Below, in pieces: positions 1 to 7,762 of a DNA stretch of 20,626 nucleotides. How positions within the stretch are numbered: position 1 is the first letter of the stretch; each line of letters begins with the position of its first letter. The position numbers and the translations under genes were made by a program. Below the pieces are notes generated by a model. That model had not been told where the DNA came from. It was given only the letters and a program-made list of their open reading frames with translations, and did no database searches. Source of the DNA: Anammoximicrobium sp032229885 (GTDB taxonomy: Bacteria > Planctomycetota > Planctomycetia > Pirellulales > Pirellulaceae). The stretch spans positions 1 through 20,626 of the forward strand of contig JAVYAJ010000381.1 of the NCBI GenBank assembly GCA_032229885.1, read 5' to 3'.

Positions 1-306
1 AACGCCCCAGGACTGGCGCCGCGCGCGTGCTGCTTTTGGCTGAAGGCCATATTCACGCGGGCCGCGGTGACACGTTGATGTTGGCCTTCGGCCAACACGG
101 TTGCTGTCGTCTCTGGCTCCTGGGGCGTTGCCCCAGGCTACGTTGGTGATGCCCTTCGGCCAACACGCCTCCTGTCGTCTGGCTGCGCAACGCTCGTGCA
201 ATACCAATGCTACCCAACACGGGCCAGGGCCAGCACCTGAAAAGTATACTGTACAGACTGATGTACAAGATGCGCGCCTCGTGCGCGCATGATACGACCT
301 AAGACA
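1..306 (-). repeat. Hairpin repeat family, copy A (inverted)
   Basis: This stretch matches, as reverse complement and over its whole length, the region 19964-20264 (copy B) and the terminal copy C. Shared blocks are the palindrome TTGGCCTTCGGCCAA (80-94), the hairpin formed by CCTGGGGC and GCCCCAGG arms (118-136 on this strand), CTGTCGTCT, two TGTACA arms (250-267 area) and a GCGCGC-rich hairpin near 270-290. The alignment is obvious by eye but carries scattered substitutions and small indels. The copy starts at the window edge, so it may continue to the left. No credible protein is encoded; open frames here are translations of the palindromes. It could be a MITE-like element or a structured RNA; the sequence alone does not decide. 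Confidence 0.85.
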
Positions 307-563
307 TAACCCCCACAATTTCCGACTTTTGACCGCGCCATCGCAGTTCCGTGCGGTCGCCGTCACCCCCAGTTCACTTGTCATTACGGCGTGCCCGGAT
401 TGTCCCTCTGACATCTGGGACCGTCGTTCCATGTCCCATCAATTCTCATTTCTGGCATCAGTGCGTTGTCTGCGCTGCATTTGCGAGCTGTCGGACTCGC
501 CACAGCACGAATTCCTGTGGCCTGACAATCGCGGCTCCGCCAACATTTAGCCTTGACGTGCCA
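307..563. other. Intergenic, downstream of the LEPRxLL gene
   Basis: This spacer lies between repeat copy A and the stop codon of the giant reverse-strand gene. I see no gene, no repeat shared with the rest of the window and no clear stem-loop followed by a T run that would mark an intrinsic terminator. Overlapping short frames continue into the giant gene in other frames and look like shadows. Confidence 0.6.
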
Positions 564-3500
564 CTAGGCCCAGTCGCTCCAGGTGTCATCGCCATCGGCC
601 AGCAATACTTCGAGCGCCGACGCGAACGCGTCATCCCGCGACGCTGTGGGGATCGGCTGGAAGGCAGCGTGGAGGTCGGCGACGCGCGACTCAGGCAGAT
701 CGATCTCGGCCGCGGCAAAGTCCGTCTGCTCCAGAACCGCATCGACCTCGGCGGCCGTGCCGACCGGATGGAAGCCAAACGCCCCTTCGCCCTCGGCCCT
801 GGTTGCGCTGCCCGCATTTTCCAGAGGGACAAATCCTAGGCTGCTAACGCTTGGCGCAGACAGGACCGCGCCCGCGGTCCCGGTCGCCGCCGGCGCTGGC
901 TGAGCGACGCGATCGAGCGCGCCGACGCGGCTGGTCGAGATGAAGGTGGCCGAACCGACGGCAGAATCGGTGGCCGAACTAGGCGACTCGCCTTCGCCGC
1001 CGGACGCCGGCCCGTTGGCCACGGGCTGCAACCCGATCTGCACCGGCCCGGCGTCGATGCGCAGCAGATACGCCGAGTTCTCGCTCGCCAGCCACTTGAC
1101 CAGGCTGGTGTTGTTCGCGTCGAGCGTGCCGCGGAACTGTTGGTTCTGCCCGCCTGTCGCCGTCACCGTAATCTGATCTCGGCCTGACGAAAGCTGTACG
1201 CGGATGTCTTCATAACCCGTCCAGCCCGCGGCAATCGAGTACCACTGCTGTGTCTGTCCGGGTTCGACGGCCACCCGCAGGGCGTCGGAAGGCGACAGAG
1301 ACGACTGGCCCGGCGCGGTCACCAGCAGATCAGCGATCGTGAGAAACGGCGCTTTGAGGCCCGGCAATTCAAAATTGTTGCCGGTGCTGTCGCTCGCGGC
1401 GAAATCCGAACGAACGGTCAACGTGCTGGGCTGGTCCACGAGAAAGGCCGGCGCTCCCGCCTGGATCGTATGCACCGTATACTCGCCCGGCGCCAGATCG
1501 GCGATCGCGAACGTGCCGTCGGGACGCGTGATCGCACGCCGCGTCACGGGATTGTCGAAATCGTCCGAGCCCACCAAATCGATGGTCATCCCGCCCAGCG
1601 GGGCGCCGTTGGCTTTCACGGATCCGGACAGACTGCGCGGCGTGTACTGCAGCACGCGGACGGTGACGGTCGCTTGATCGGTCCCACCGTTGCCATCGCT
1701 GATCGTATACGTGAACGTGTCGTTGCCCTCGAAGCCGGCCGCCGGTTGGTACGTAACGCTCAGGCCATCGGCGGCGATCTGAACGCTGCCGCCCTGCGTC
1801 GGCTGGGTCACGGCGGTGATCGTCAGCGTCTCGCCGACATCCGGCAAGATCGAATCGTTGGCCAACACATCCAACGCCTTGCCCGTCGAGTCCTTGGGGA
1901 CGTCGAACGTGTCGTCGTTGGCGGTGGGCGGATCGTTGACTGGATTGACGGTCACGGTCACCGTTCCCGTCGCCGAACGGCCGCCGGCTTCTTGGACGGT
2001 ATAAGTGAACGTCTCGGAGCCGAAGAAATCGGGTTTCGGTCGATACAGAACGTTCGCGCCGTTGGTTCCGACGGTGATGGTTCCACCTTGCGACCCGGCG
2101 CTGACCGCGGTCACTTTCAAGGCCAAGCCCGGTTCGCTCGGCGTGTCGTTCGCCAGCACGTCGATCGGCGTCTGGGGCGCGTCTTCGTCCACGGTGGCCG
2201 TATCCGGGTTCGCGGTCGGAACCGGCCCTGATTCGACGGTGATCGTGACCGTCGCCGTGCTGGTCAAACCATCGGTTCCCGCGCGATCCGAAATCGTATA
2301 GGTAAAGGTCTCGGTCCCGCCGAATCCAGCCTTCGGCGTGTACAGCAGGTGCGTGCCGTTGGGCGCGATGGCAACCGTGCCGCCCTGGCTTGGATCGCCG
2401 ACGGAAACCACGCGCAGCGTCTCGTCCTCGTCCGGCGCGATGCGGTCGTTGGCTAGGACGTCCAGAAAATTGCTCTGCGTATCCCCGCCGATGGTAAACG
2501 AATCATTGACGGCGGTCGGCGGGTCATTGACCGGATGCACCTGCACGGTGACCGTGCCGGTACTGACTGCCGTACCGCTGTTGATCGTATAGGTGAACGT
2601 CTCTTCGCCGAAGAAATCGGCTTTCGGTTGGTAGACCACGCTTTGACCGTCGCTTGCGATGGTCACGGTACCGCCGTGGCTCGTAGCGCCGACGGACGTG
2701 ATGGCCAGGGCGCCGCCGGTCTCGTTTACGTCGTTGACCAGGACGTTCAAGGTCGTGCCGGCGCTGTCTTCGTCGACGTTGTACAGATCATTGACCGCCG
2801 TCAATCCCGAGGTGATCAAGAGCGTGGTCGGCACGATGTTCACCGCATCCCAATCGATCGGATCGTCCGTCCCGTACACCAGGACATCGTGGCCGACCCC
2901 GCCGGCGCGCGTCCCAATGAATTGAACCTGCCCCGCGCGGTCGGCCTTCATCCGCACCGAGAACAACAGCTTCTCCGCCGCGCCCGTCTGGGTGAATCCC
3001 GCGAACGCGCCGACTTCGTCGATCAGGCCAGGCTCGCTCAGATCGCCCGACTTCCCGTTTTCATACGGATCGCCATACATGATATTGGCGTCCGCGACCG
3101 AGACGAAGGTCGGGTCGTAGTCGACGTCTAGGTAGGCCGCGAACACGCCCTTCGCATTCGGCCGAACGTCGCGAACGTACGCCCGGATCAGAAATTCGTC
3201 GCCGGGGCTGACGGTGGTGACCGGCGTACCGTTGATGTCGGTCGTGTCCAGCCGAATCCGGACCTGCGCCTCGACCGCCGCGACGACGACACTGAACTCC
3301 TGAACGACCGCGTTGCCCGCCAGATCCATCGCCCGGATCCGGAACGAATTGCTGCCGGCCTGATCGGCCGCGGGCGTCCAGGACAACACCCCCGTCGTTG
3401 AATCGATCGTCGCGCCCTCAGGCGCGGTGAGCAGCGAATAGGTGAAACCGTTCGTTCCTTCCTCGGGATTCTCCGCATCATAGTGGAGGAACTGGCCCGT

Positions 3501-5495
3501 GACCCCGGTCGCCGGCGGCGTGGACGTAAAGGCCGGCGGCGGAGTCGTGTCCAAGCTCACCGTGATCGGAGCAGAGGTTTGGCTGGCCTCGCCATCCAGG
3601 ATCTGGACCGCCGTCAGCGTGTACACGCCGTCGCCCAGCGACGCCAGATTGTTCGTCGTGATGTCGATCGTGCTGCCGACAGCCGTGCCCTGGCCGATCA
3701 CGGTTTCGCCCCGTTTGATTTGAACGGTCGCGCCGAGGGTCACGTTCGAGACGCGAAACTGGAGGTTCGTGACGTTCGTGACGTTGTCCGTCGGGATGTT
3801 CGAGTCGGATATATCCAGGAGATCCAACACCGGAGCATTCAAGACAGGTGGAGCGGCCGTCACGGTCAGAGGCACGGCTTGCCGGTCCCACGTGTCCGCG
3901 GTGTCGGATCCGTTGACGGCCCGCACGGCGACGATGATCTCGGTGGTTCCGGTAAACCCCGCATCCGGTGTCACGGTGACCAATCCCGTGCTGTGATCGA
4001 CCGTAAACGTATACGGGGCATTGGGCGCCGCGCTGGCGTCGTAATAAACCGGGTCGCCCTCGACGTCCACTGCGTGCAATTGCAGATCGACCGGCGTGTG
4101 GGTCTGGGTGGTCAGCGGAGGAATGTCCTGCAGGAACGGCGCGCCGTTGGCGCCTCCGTTGGCGGGCGTGTCGGGTTTGATCGTGACCTGAAACGTCTCT
4201 TGCGCGCTCTTTCCGGCCGAATTGGTCACCGTCACCGTGACGCTCGCCTGGCCGCTGGCGCCCTCGGGCGCCTTCAACATGGCGACGGCGTTTTCCGCGT
4301 CGTCGAAGACCCGGACCGAGTCGATGACAATGTCGTACGTTGGGCGATCGCCCGCCGTTGTGGCTGTATTTCCGATCGAGTGTAAAACGGGATAGCCTTC
4401 GACCAGGAGACCAAAGATCGAATGATTAAAGTCGAGATGCCGCGTCGGAGCCAACGTGACGAAGAACTGCGAATCGTTCGTGTCGTCCGTGCTCTTGGCA
4501 TAGGACAGCAAACCATCGCGATTGTGCTGCAAGTCGACGTGAAACTGATCGTCAAACTGCCCCAGTCCCGACCCGCCGGTCCCGGTTCCGGTCGGATCGC
4601 CGCCTTGGATCACAAAGTCCCGGATGACGCGATGAAAGATGATCCCATCATAGAAATCGTCGTTGGCGAGTTCGATCACTCGCCCGGCAGGGCGCGGCGC
4701 ACGGTCCTCGAACAGTTGAAAGTTCATGCTGCCCCAACCCCGAACGACGATCTCGATGCTCGGGTTGCCTTCCAACAACGTCGGGGCGAGCAGGCCGGGG
4801 TTGCTGCTGGTGATGGTGTACGTCAGCGGGCCGCCGTTGGGATCGTACCCGTCCAAGGGAATGTGCAGCGGCGAGCCGCCCAACACGGTCAGATCGCCGA
4901 TGGGTTTGAGCGATGGCGCATCTGAACTGGGAATCGGGACGCCGGATCGCTGAGAAATGGTCTCCAGCGACTGGGCGCCCGCCAGATAGGAGCCGTCCGG
5001 AAACTGCCAGGTAGGAAAACTCGTAATGTTGTTGGCGACGCCGATCTCGTTGAGCGTCCGGTCGGGGTTCGTCACTTCGATCGAGTTCAGATAGTTGGCG
5101 CCGTCCTCGAACAAAGCTTTCTGCTCGGTGCAGTGCGGGCACCAAGCAGCCCCAAACAACTTTGTCCCGGCCGCTGTCAATGCCTTGGCAAACGCCACCA
5201 AATCCGGCGACGATTCACCTTCGGCGGTTGAAGCCGGCGCGCCAAAGGCCACAAACGTCGTAGCTGCCGTCGCGGAAATCGGCTGAGGCATCGCGACGAG
5301 GTTCGCGTCGTCGTGCGCTGGCTCGGCGAACGGCAAGCCATCCAACACGTGTGTCGCCAGCAAGTTTCGCGGTTCGAGCGGCTCGACGAGAAACGAACGC
5401 TTTGCCGTCATCAACCGGCGACGGATTTTTTGACCGCGACGCCCGAAGCCGCAGAGGTTAGCCAAATGACGCGAGAGCTTTGTCGTGCTGTTCAT
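564..5495 (-). CDS. LEPRxLL multidomain surface protein: VKOR-type thioredoxin + cyclophilin + cadherin-like repeats
   Basis: This 1643-residue protein begins with a basic segment and the planctomycete LEPRxLL signature (VEPLEPRNLLA, residues 38-48), which marks exported or surface proteins in this phylum. Residues ~98-185 look like a thioredoxin-fold domain of the kind fused to VKOR (FGAAWCPHCTEQK, CxxC at C119/C122; later SFPTW). Residues ~246-400 are a cyclophilin-type prolyl isomerase: FHRVIRDFVIQGGD with R289 and Q297 matching catalytic positions, then SQFFVTLAP. Next come Ig/cadherin-like modules (~450-740), a cohesin-like beta domain (~743-893), four ~95-residue cadherin-like repeats (899-1282), a carboxypeptidase-regulatory-like domain (~1287-1355) and an Ala/Gly-rich tail. 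I see no dockerin or C-terminal anchor. The start codon has only a weak purine-rich upstream site. An inner ATG (residue 29) is possible. Probably an extracytoplasmic adhesive protein carrying folding-type domains; the enzymatic roles are inferred. Confidence 0.9.
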   Translation of the reverse strand: MNSTTKLSRHLANLCGFGRRGQKIRRRLMTAKRSFLVEPLEPRNLLATHVLDGLPFAEPAHDDANLVAMPQPISATAATTFVAFGAPASTAEGESSPDLVAFAKALTAAGTKLFGAAWCPHCTEQKALFEDGANYLNSIEVTNPDRTLNEIGVANNITSFPTWQFPDGSYLAGAQSLETISQRSGVPIPSSDAPSLKPIGDLTVLGGSPLHIPLDGYDPNGGPLTYTITSSNPGLLAPTLLEGNPSIEIVVRGWGSMNFQLFEDRAPRPAGRVIELANDDFYDGIIFHRVIRDFVIQGGDPTGTGTGGSGLGQFDDQFHVDLQHNRDGLLSYAKSTDDTNDSQFFVTLAPTRHLDFNHSIFGLLVEGYPVLHSIGNTATTAGDRPTYDIVIDSVRVFDDAENAVAMLKAPEGASGQASVTVTVTNSAGKSAQETFQVTIKPDTPANGGANGAPFLQDIPPLTTQTHTPVDLQLHAVDVEGDPVYYDASAAPNAPYTFTVDHSTGLVTVTPDAGFTGTTEIIVAVRAVNGSDTADTWDRQAVPLTVTAAPPVLNAPVLDLLDISDSNIPTDNVTNVTNLQFRVSNVTLGATVQIKRGETVIGQGTAVGSTIDITTNNLASLGDGVYTLTAVQILDGEASQTSAPITVSLDTTPPPAFTSTPPATGVTGQFLHYDAENPEEGTNGFTYSLLTAPEGATIDSTTGVLSWTPAADQAGSNSFRIRAMDLAGNAVVQEFSVVVAAVEAQVRIRLDTTDINGTPVTTVSPGDEFLIRAYVRDVRPNAKGVFAAYLDVDYDPTFVSVADANIMYGDPYENGKSGDLSEPGLIDEVGAFAGFTQTGAAEKLLFSVRMKADRAGQVQFIGTRAGGVGHDVLVYGTDDPIDWDAVNIVPTTLLITSGLTAVNDLYNVDEDSAGTTLNVLVNDVNETGGALAITSVGATSHGGTVTIASDGQSVVYQPKADFFGEETFTYTINSGTAVSTGTVTVQVHPVNDPPTAVNDSFTIGGDTQSNFLDVLANDRIAPDEDETLRVVSVGDPSQGGTVAIAPNGTHLLYTPKAGFGGTETFTYTISDRAGTDGLTSTATVTITVESGPVPTANPDTATVDEDAPQTPIDVLANDTPSEPGLALKVTAVSAGSQGGTITVGTNGANVLYRPKPDFFGSETFTYTVQEAGGRSATGTVTVTVNPVNDPPTANDDTFDVPKDSTGKALDVLANDSILPDVGETLTITAVTQPTQGGSVQIAADGLSVTYQPAAGFEGNDTFTYTISDGNGGTDQATVTVRVLQYTPRSLSGSVKANGAPLGGMTIDLVGSDDFDNPVTRRAITRPDGTFAIADLAPGEYTVHTIQAGAPAFLVDQPSTLTVRSDFAASDSTGNNFELPGLKAPFLTIADLLVTAPGQSSLSPSDALRVAVEPGQTQQWYSIAAGWTGYEDIRVQLSSGRDQITVTATGGQNQQFRGTLDANNTSLVKWLASENSAYLLRIDAGPVQIGLQPVANGPASGGEGESPSSATDSAVGSATFISTSRVGALDRVAQPAPAATGTAGAVLSAPSVSSLGFVPLENAGSATRAEGEGAFGFHPVGTAAEVDAVLEQTDFAAAEIDLPESRVADLHAAFQPIPTASRDDAFASALEVLLADGDDTWSDWA
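1650..2801 (-). repeat. Four tandem cadherin-like repeat modules within the LEPRxLL gene
   Basis: Protein residues ~899-988, 994-1089, 1094-1186 and 1189-1282 repeat one pattern: A-N-D-x-(Y/F/T) start, LDVLANDxxxxxE, xLxITxVxxxxxGGTVxI, a (V/L)xYxPKxxFxGxETFTYTI core and a TVTVxVxPVNDPPTA linker. This matches bacterial cadherin-like/VCBS-type tandem domains, often calcium-binding and adhesive. The repeats are diverged at DNA level, so they are old rather than recent duplications. Confidence 0.85.
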
Positions 5496-6266
5496 AATTC
5501 TTCGCCGTCAAACTTCCTGAAATCCGTGAGGTTGGCCCATCCCTTGCCGAACAACGACGTTCTAACGGATCCTACATCTCGTCCGTCAAACCCAAGCCAG
5601 TCTCCGTGAAGCGTTACATCGTTCGTTTACGACAAGACAAATTAACCAATCTCGGCATTCGCCGTACTCACTGGACACTGCGCCATCACGACAGTCGATT
5701 CATGTGACACAATTGATTTATTTGGCCTCAACTAACATCGACTCCATCGCATTCCGCTGCGCACACCCTTGCACATTTCTTAGAGATGCGAGGCTGTGGG
5801 TTTTCGGGGCTACGGCGTTTGGAAAATCCGTCACCCTCGGTGTCCCAGGCGATGCCGATGATGTCGGTTTTGACGACTAACGGCCCGTTAAGTTCCGGAA
5901 CACGTCCAAGTTACCCCATGTCCGGCGCGGCCGGACGGTCGGACGGCCGGACGGCCGGACGGTTGGTCGGTTGGTCGGTTGGTCGGTTGGTCGGTTGGAC
6001 GGTCGGACGGTCGGACGGTCGGACGGCGCGTAGCTGGCCCCGCCCCGACAGGCGGAACCTAAGCGGTTGGCTGAAGATCCGAAAATCCTACCGTAGGTTG
6101 TGGTGTTTTTGAATACTCGGACAGGCTCGTAGACAACCTAGGGCGCACATTCGCGTGTTCGATTCCACGTCGACTGATCTTGCATCATTTGCGGTTTATC
6201 AGCACACTACGGCCGCTGCGGGGCCGGCGCTGGACCCGTATCTTGGGCTTTCCCGGCGGAGCACCG
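5496..6266. other. Divergent intergenic region
   Basis: This 771-base spacer separates the reverse-strand LEPRxLL gene from the forward gene cluster. The part near the LEPRxLL gene (about 5580-5740) is visibly AT-richer than the surrounding coding DNA, as expected for promoter DNA, but I cannot pick convincing -35/-10 boxes. The centre holds the octamer tract (5931-6028). The right part holds a short CCTA/TAGG inverted repeat followed by a T5 run near 6090-6110, too weak to call a terminator. No protein in it is credible. Confidence 0.6.
5931..6028 (+). repeat. G-rich octamer microsatellite in three blocks
   Basis: About 98 bases are built of 8-bp units: GGACGGYC units, then five GGTTGGTC-phase units, then four GGACGGTC units. 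All units share a GG every fourth base, so the blocks are variants of one G-G-N-N pattern. Because 8 is not a multiple of 3, translated frames give an 8-residue period (GRLVGWSV-like), which marks them as spurious. The middle block places four or more GG pairs two bases apart, the spacing that permits two-tetrad G-quadruplexes. There are no spacers between units, so it is not a CRISPR array. Confidence 0.9.
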
Positions 6267-6884
6267 ATGAGTTCTCGGATTTGCATTTGGCTCGTCCAGG
6301 CCGGTCTGGTCTGCGGCGGCGGGGGATGCGGATGGCATCCTCACGGCACGCTGGGTGGACCTGCGATGGCGGGAGCGCCAGGAATCCAGAACCCGCTGTT
6401 CATCCCGGTCGCCGATCGTGAGCTGGTCTGGGAGCAAGTCGCCGATACGCTCGACAATTATTTTGTCATTCAGCGCGAGGAACGCGTTCGGCAGATCGGC
6501 GACGTCGTGCTCGAAGGTCGCATCGAGACATTCCCGCTCGCCGGATCGACGCTGCTCGAACCTTGGCGGCACGATTCAACGCCCGGGTTCGAGCGGTTGC
6601 ACGCCACGCTGCAGTCCGTTCGTCGTCGGGCCATCGCTCGAGTTACGCCGACCTCCGGCGGGTATCTGGTCGATGTGGCGGTGCACAAGGAACTGGAGGA
6701 TCTCGTCAACCCTCAGTCTGCGGCCGTCGGCCGGGCGCGCGTTCAACGAGAGACACCCGCCGAGCGGGGCGACCAAGCCGCCGAGGCGGACGCATTCACG
6801 CTCGGCTGGATCCCTCTGGGCCGCGATGTCAGCCTCGAACAGCGGATTTTGCAGGAAATCCGCGATCGCACGACCGGACCGTAA
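6267..6884 (+). CDS. Hypothetical protein, probable planctomycete conserved family
   Basis: The frame encodes 205 residues from an ATG with a GGCGGAG-like ribosome site just upstream; an earlier in-frame ATG (6180) adds a basic stretch that looks like spacer. Residues 1-22 are short and hydrophobic with a Gly run and a Cys (GLVCGGGGC), suggesting a signal or membrane anchor, though not a standard lipobox. The body contains NPLFIPVADRELVWEQVADT, EERVRQIGDVVLEGRIETFP, STLLEPWRHDSTPGFERLH and GGYLVDVAVHKELED, an organised alpha/beta pattern that resembles planctomycete hypothetical proteins I have seen; this is recollection, not a search. The C-terminal ~55 residues are charged, ending GWIPLGRDVSLEQRILQEIRD. 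Function unknown. It is the first gene of the forward cluster. Confidence 0.75.
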   Translation: MSSRICIWLVQAGLVCGGGGCGWHPHGTLGGPAMAGAPGIQNPLFIPVADRELVWEQVADTLDNYFVIQREERVRQIGDVVLEGRIETFPLAGSTLLEPWRHDSTPGFERLHATLQSVRRRAIARVTPTSGGYLVDVAVHKELEDLVNPQSAAVGRARVQRETPAERGDQAAEADAFTLGWIPLGRDVSLEQRILQEIRDRTTGP

Positions 6885-6945
6885 AACGTCCCTTTCTGAA
6901 CCGGAGTCGCGCTGACGGAGATTCCGGGACATAGCGTCCAGCCTC

Positions 6946-6977
6946 TTGACAGCCGTGCAGAGCGTCGGGACGATAAC
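6946..6977 (+). promoter_or_regulatory. Possible sigma-70-like promoter upstream of the PfpI gene
   Basis: A perfect TTGACA (6946-6951) is followed after 20 bases by GATAAC (6972-6977). The spacing is longer than the usual 17 and the -10 box is only 4/6, so this is a candidate only. It lies 136 bases before the start codon of the DJ-1/PfpI gene. Confidence 0.25.
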
Positions 6978-7113
6978 AGCGCGCCCTCGTTCTCTACAAA
7001 TGCTCGGCGCGTTTTTGCATGCGCCAACGCGGCGCGACGACCAGCGCCCGACCCGGCCGTGCGACGCGCGCGTGCCCCAGTGCCCCCCTTCGTCGGACAA
7101 AAAGGACGCTCGA

Positions 7114-7683
7114 ATGGCCAAAGTATTGATGCCCATCGGCGATGCGACGGAAATGATGGACACGCTGTACCCGTTTTTTCGCCTGCCGGAGGACGGCTTC
7201 GAAGTCGTCGTCGCGGGCCCTGAAGCGAGGCTGTACAACGGGGTTGCCCACGAGATCCCGCCCAACGCCAGCGTGCCGTGGGACATCACCGAAGAGCGGC
7301 CGTCGTATCACATCCAGGCCAGCGTGGCGTTCCGAGATGTCCGGCCAGAAGAGTACGCGGGCCTGTTCCTATCGGGCGGGCGCGCCCCCGAATATCTGCG
7401 CTACGACAAGGACCTGATGCGGATCACCCAGCACTTTCTCGCGACCGGCAAGCCGATTGCCGTCGTCTGTCACGGCATCGAAATCCTGGCCGCGGCCGGC
7501 GGGCTGCGCGGCGGCCGCCGCGCCACGACGGTCGCCAAGTGCGAGTTCGACATCACGCAAAATGGCGGCATGTACGTCAAAGAGCCATGCGTGATCGACG
7601 GAAACATCATCAGCGTCGCGACGTGGCACGAATACGGAACGCCGTTCTTCAAGACGTTCATCCAGCGGCTGCGCGGCGAATGA
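7114..7683 (+). CDS. DJ-1/PfpI family protein
   Basis: The 189-residue product has the DJ-1/PfpI (class I glutamine amidotransferase-like) fold. It begins with a beta strand AKVLMPIGDATEMMDT, has the acidic strand-loop FEVVVAGPEA, the YAGLFLSGGRAPEYLRYD segment and the nucleophile elbow AVVCHGIEILAAAG with Cys119 followed by His120, as in PfpI-type proteins. Length fits single-domain family members. Members include deglycase/glyoxalase-like enzymes, chaperones and a few hydrolases, so the substrate cannot be named. The ATG is preceded by AAAGGA at suitable spacing; upstream in-frame codons translate low-complexity spacer and are excluded. It has no signal peptide and is probably cytoplasmic. 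The next gene starts 79 bases downstream. Confidence 0.92.
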   Translation: MAKVLMPIGDATEMMDTLYPFFRLPEDGFEVVVAGPEARLYNGVAHEIPPNASVPWDITEERPSYHIQASVAFRDVRPEEYAGLFLSGGRAPEYLRYDKDLMRITQHFLATGKPIAVVCHGIEILAAAGGLRGGRRATTVAKCEFDITQNGGMYVKEPCVIDGNIISVATWHEYGTPFFKTFIQRLRGE

Positions 7684-7762
7684 GCCGTCGCACGACGTTC
7701 ACCGCGCCGCCAAAGGCCTTCGCGGACGGCGCGGCACGCGGTTGCACAAACTGGGGTCAGCC

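Noticed and set aside
1..292. Small proteins in the terminal hairpin repeats
   Set aside because: Frames at both window ends translate the palindromes (LAEGHH-, GQRPRS-like strings), differ between copies by frameshifts, and lack conserved starts.
5931..6028. Octamer tract as a CRISPR array
   Set aside because: The units are contiguous with no unique spacers, the unit is only 8 bases, and no cas genes are present.
5786..6112. 108-residue protein over the octamer tract
   Set aside because: The frame translates the microsatellite into an 8-residue period (GRLVGWSV) and has no recognisable fold or ribosome site.
6145..6175. A GTTCGATTCC string resembling a tRNA T-arm
   Set aside because: The arm closes with a weak stem and an 8-base loop, and no matching acceptor, D or anticodon arms can be placed at the right distances.
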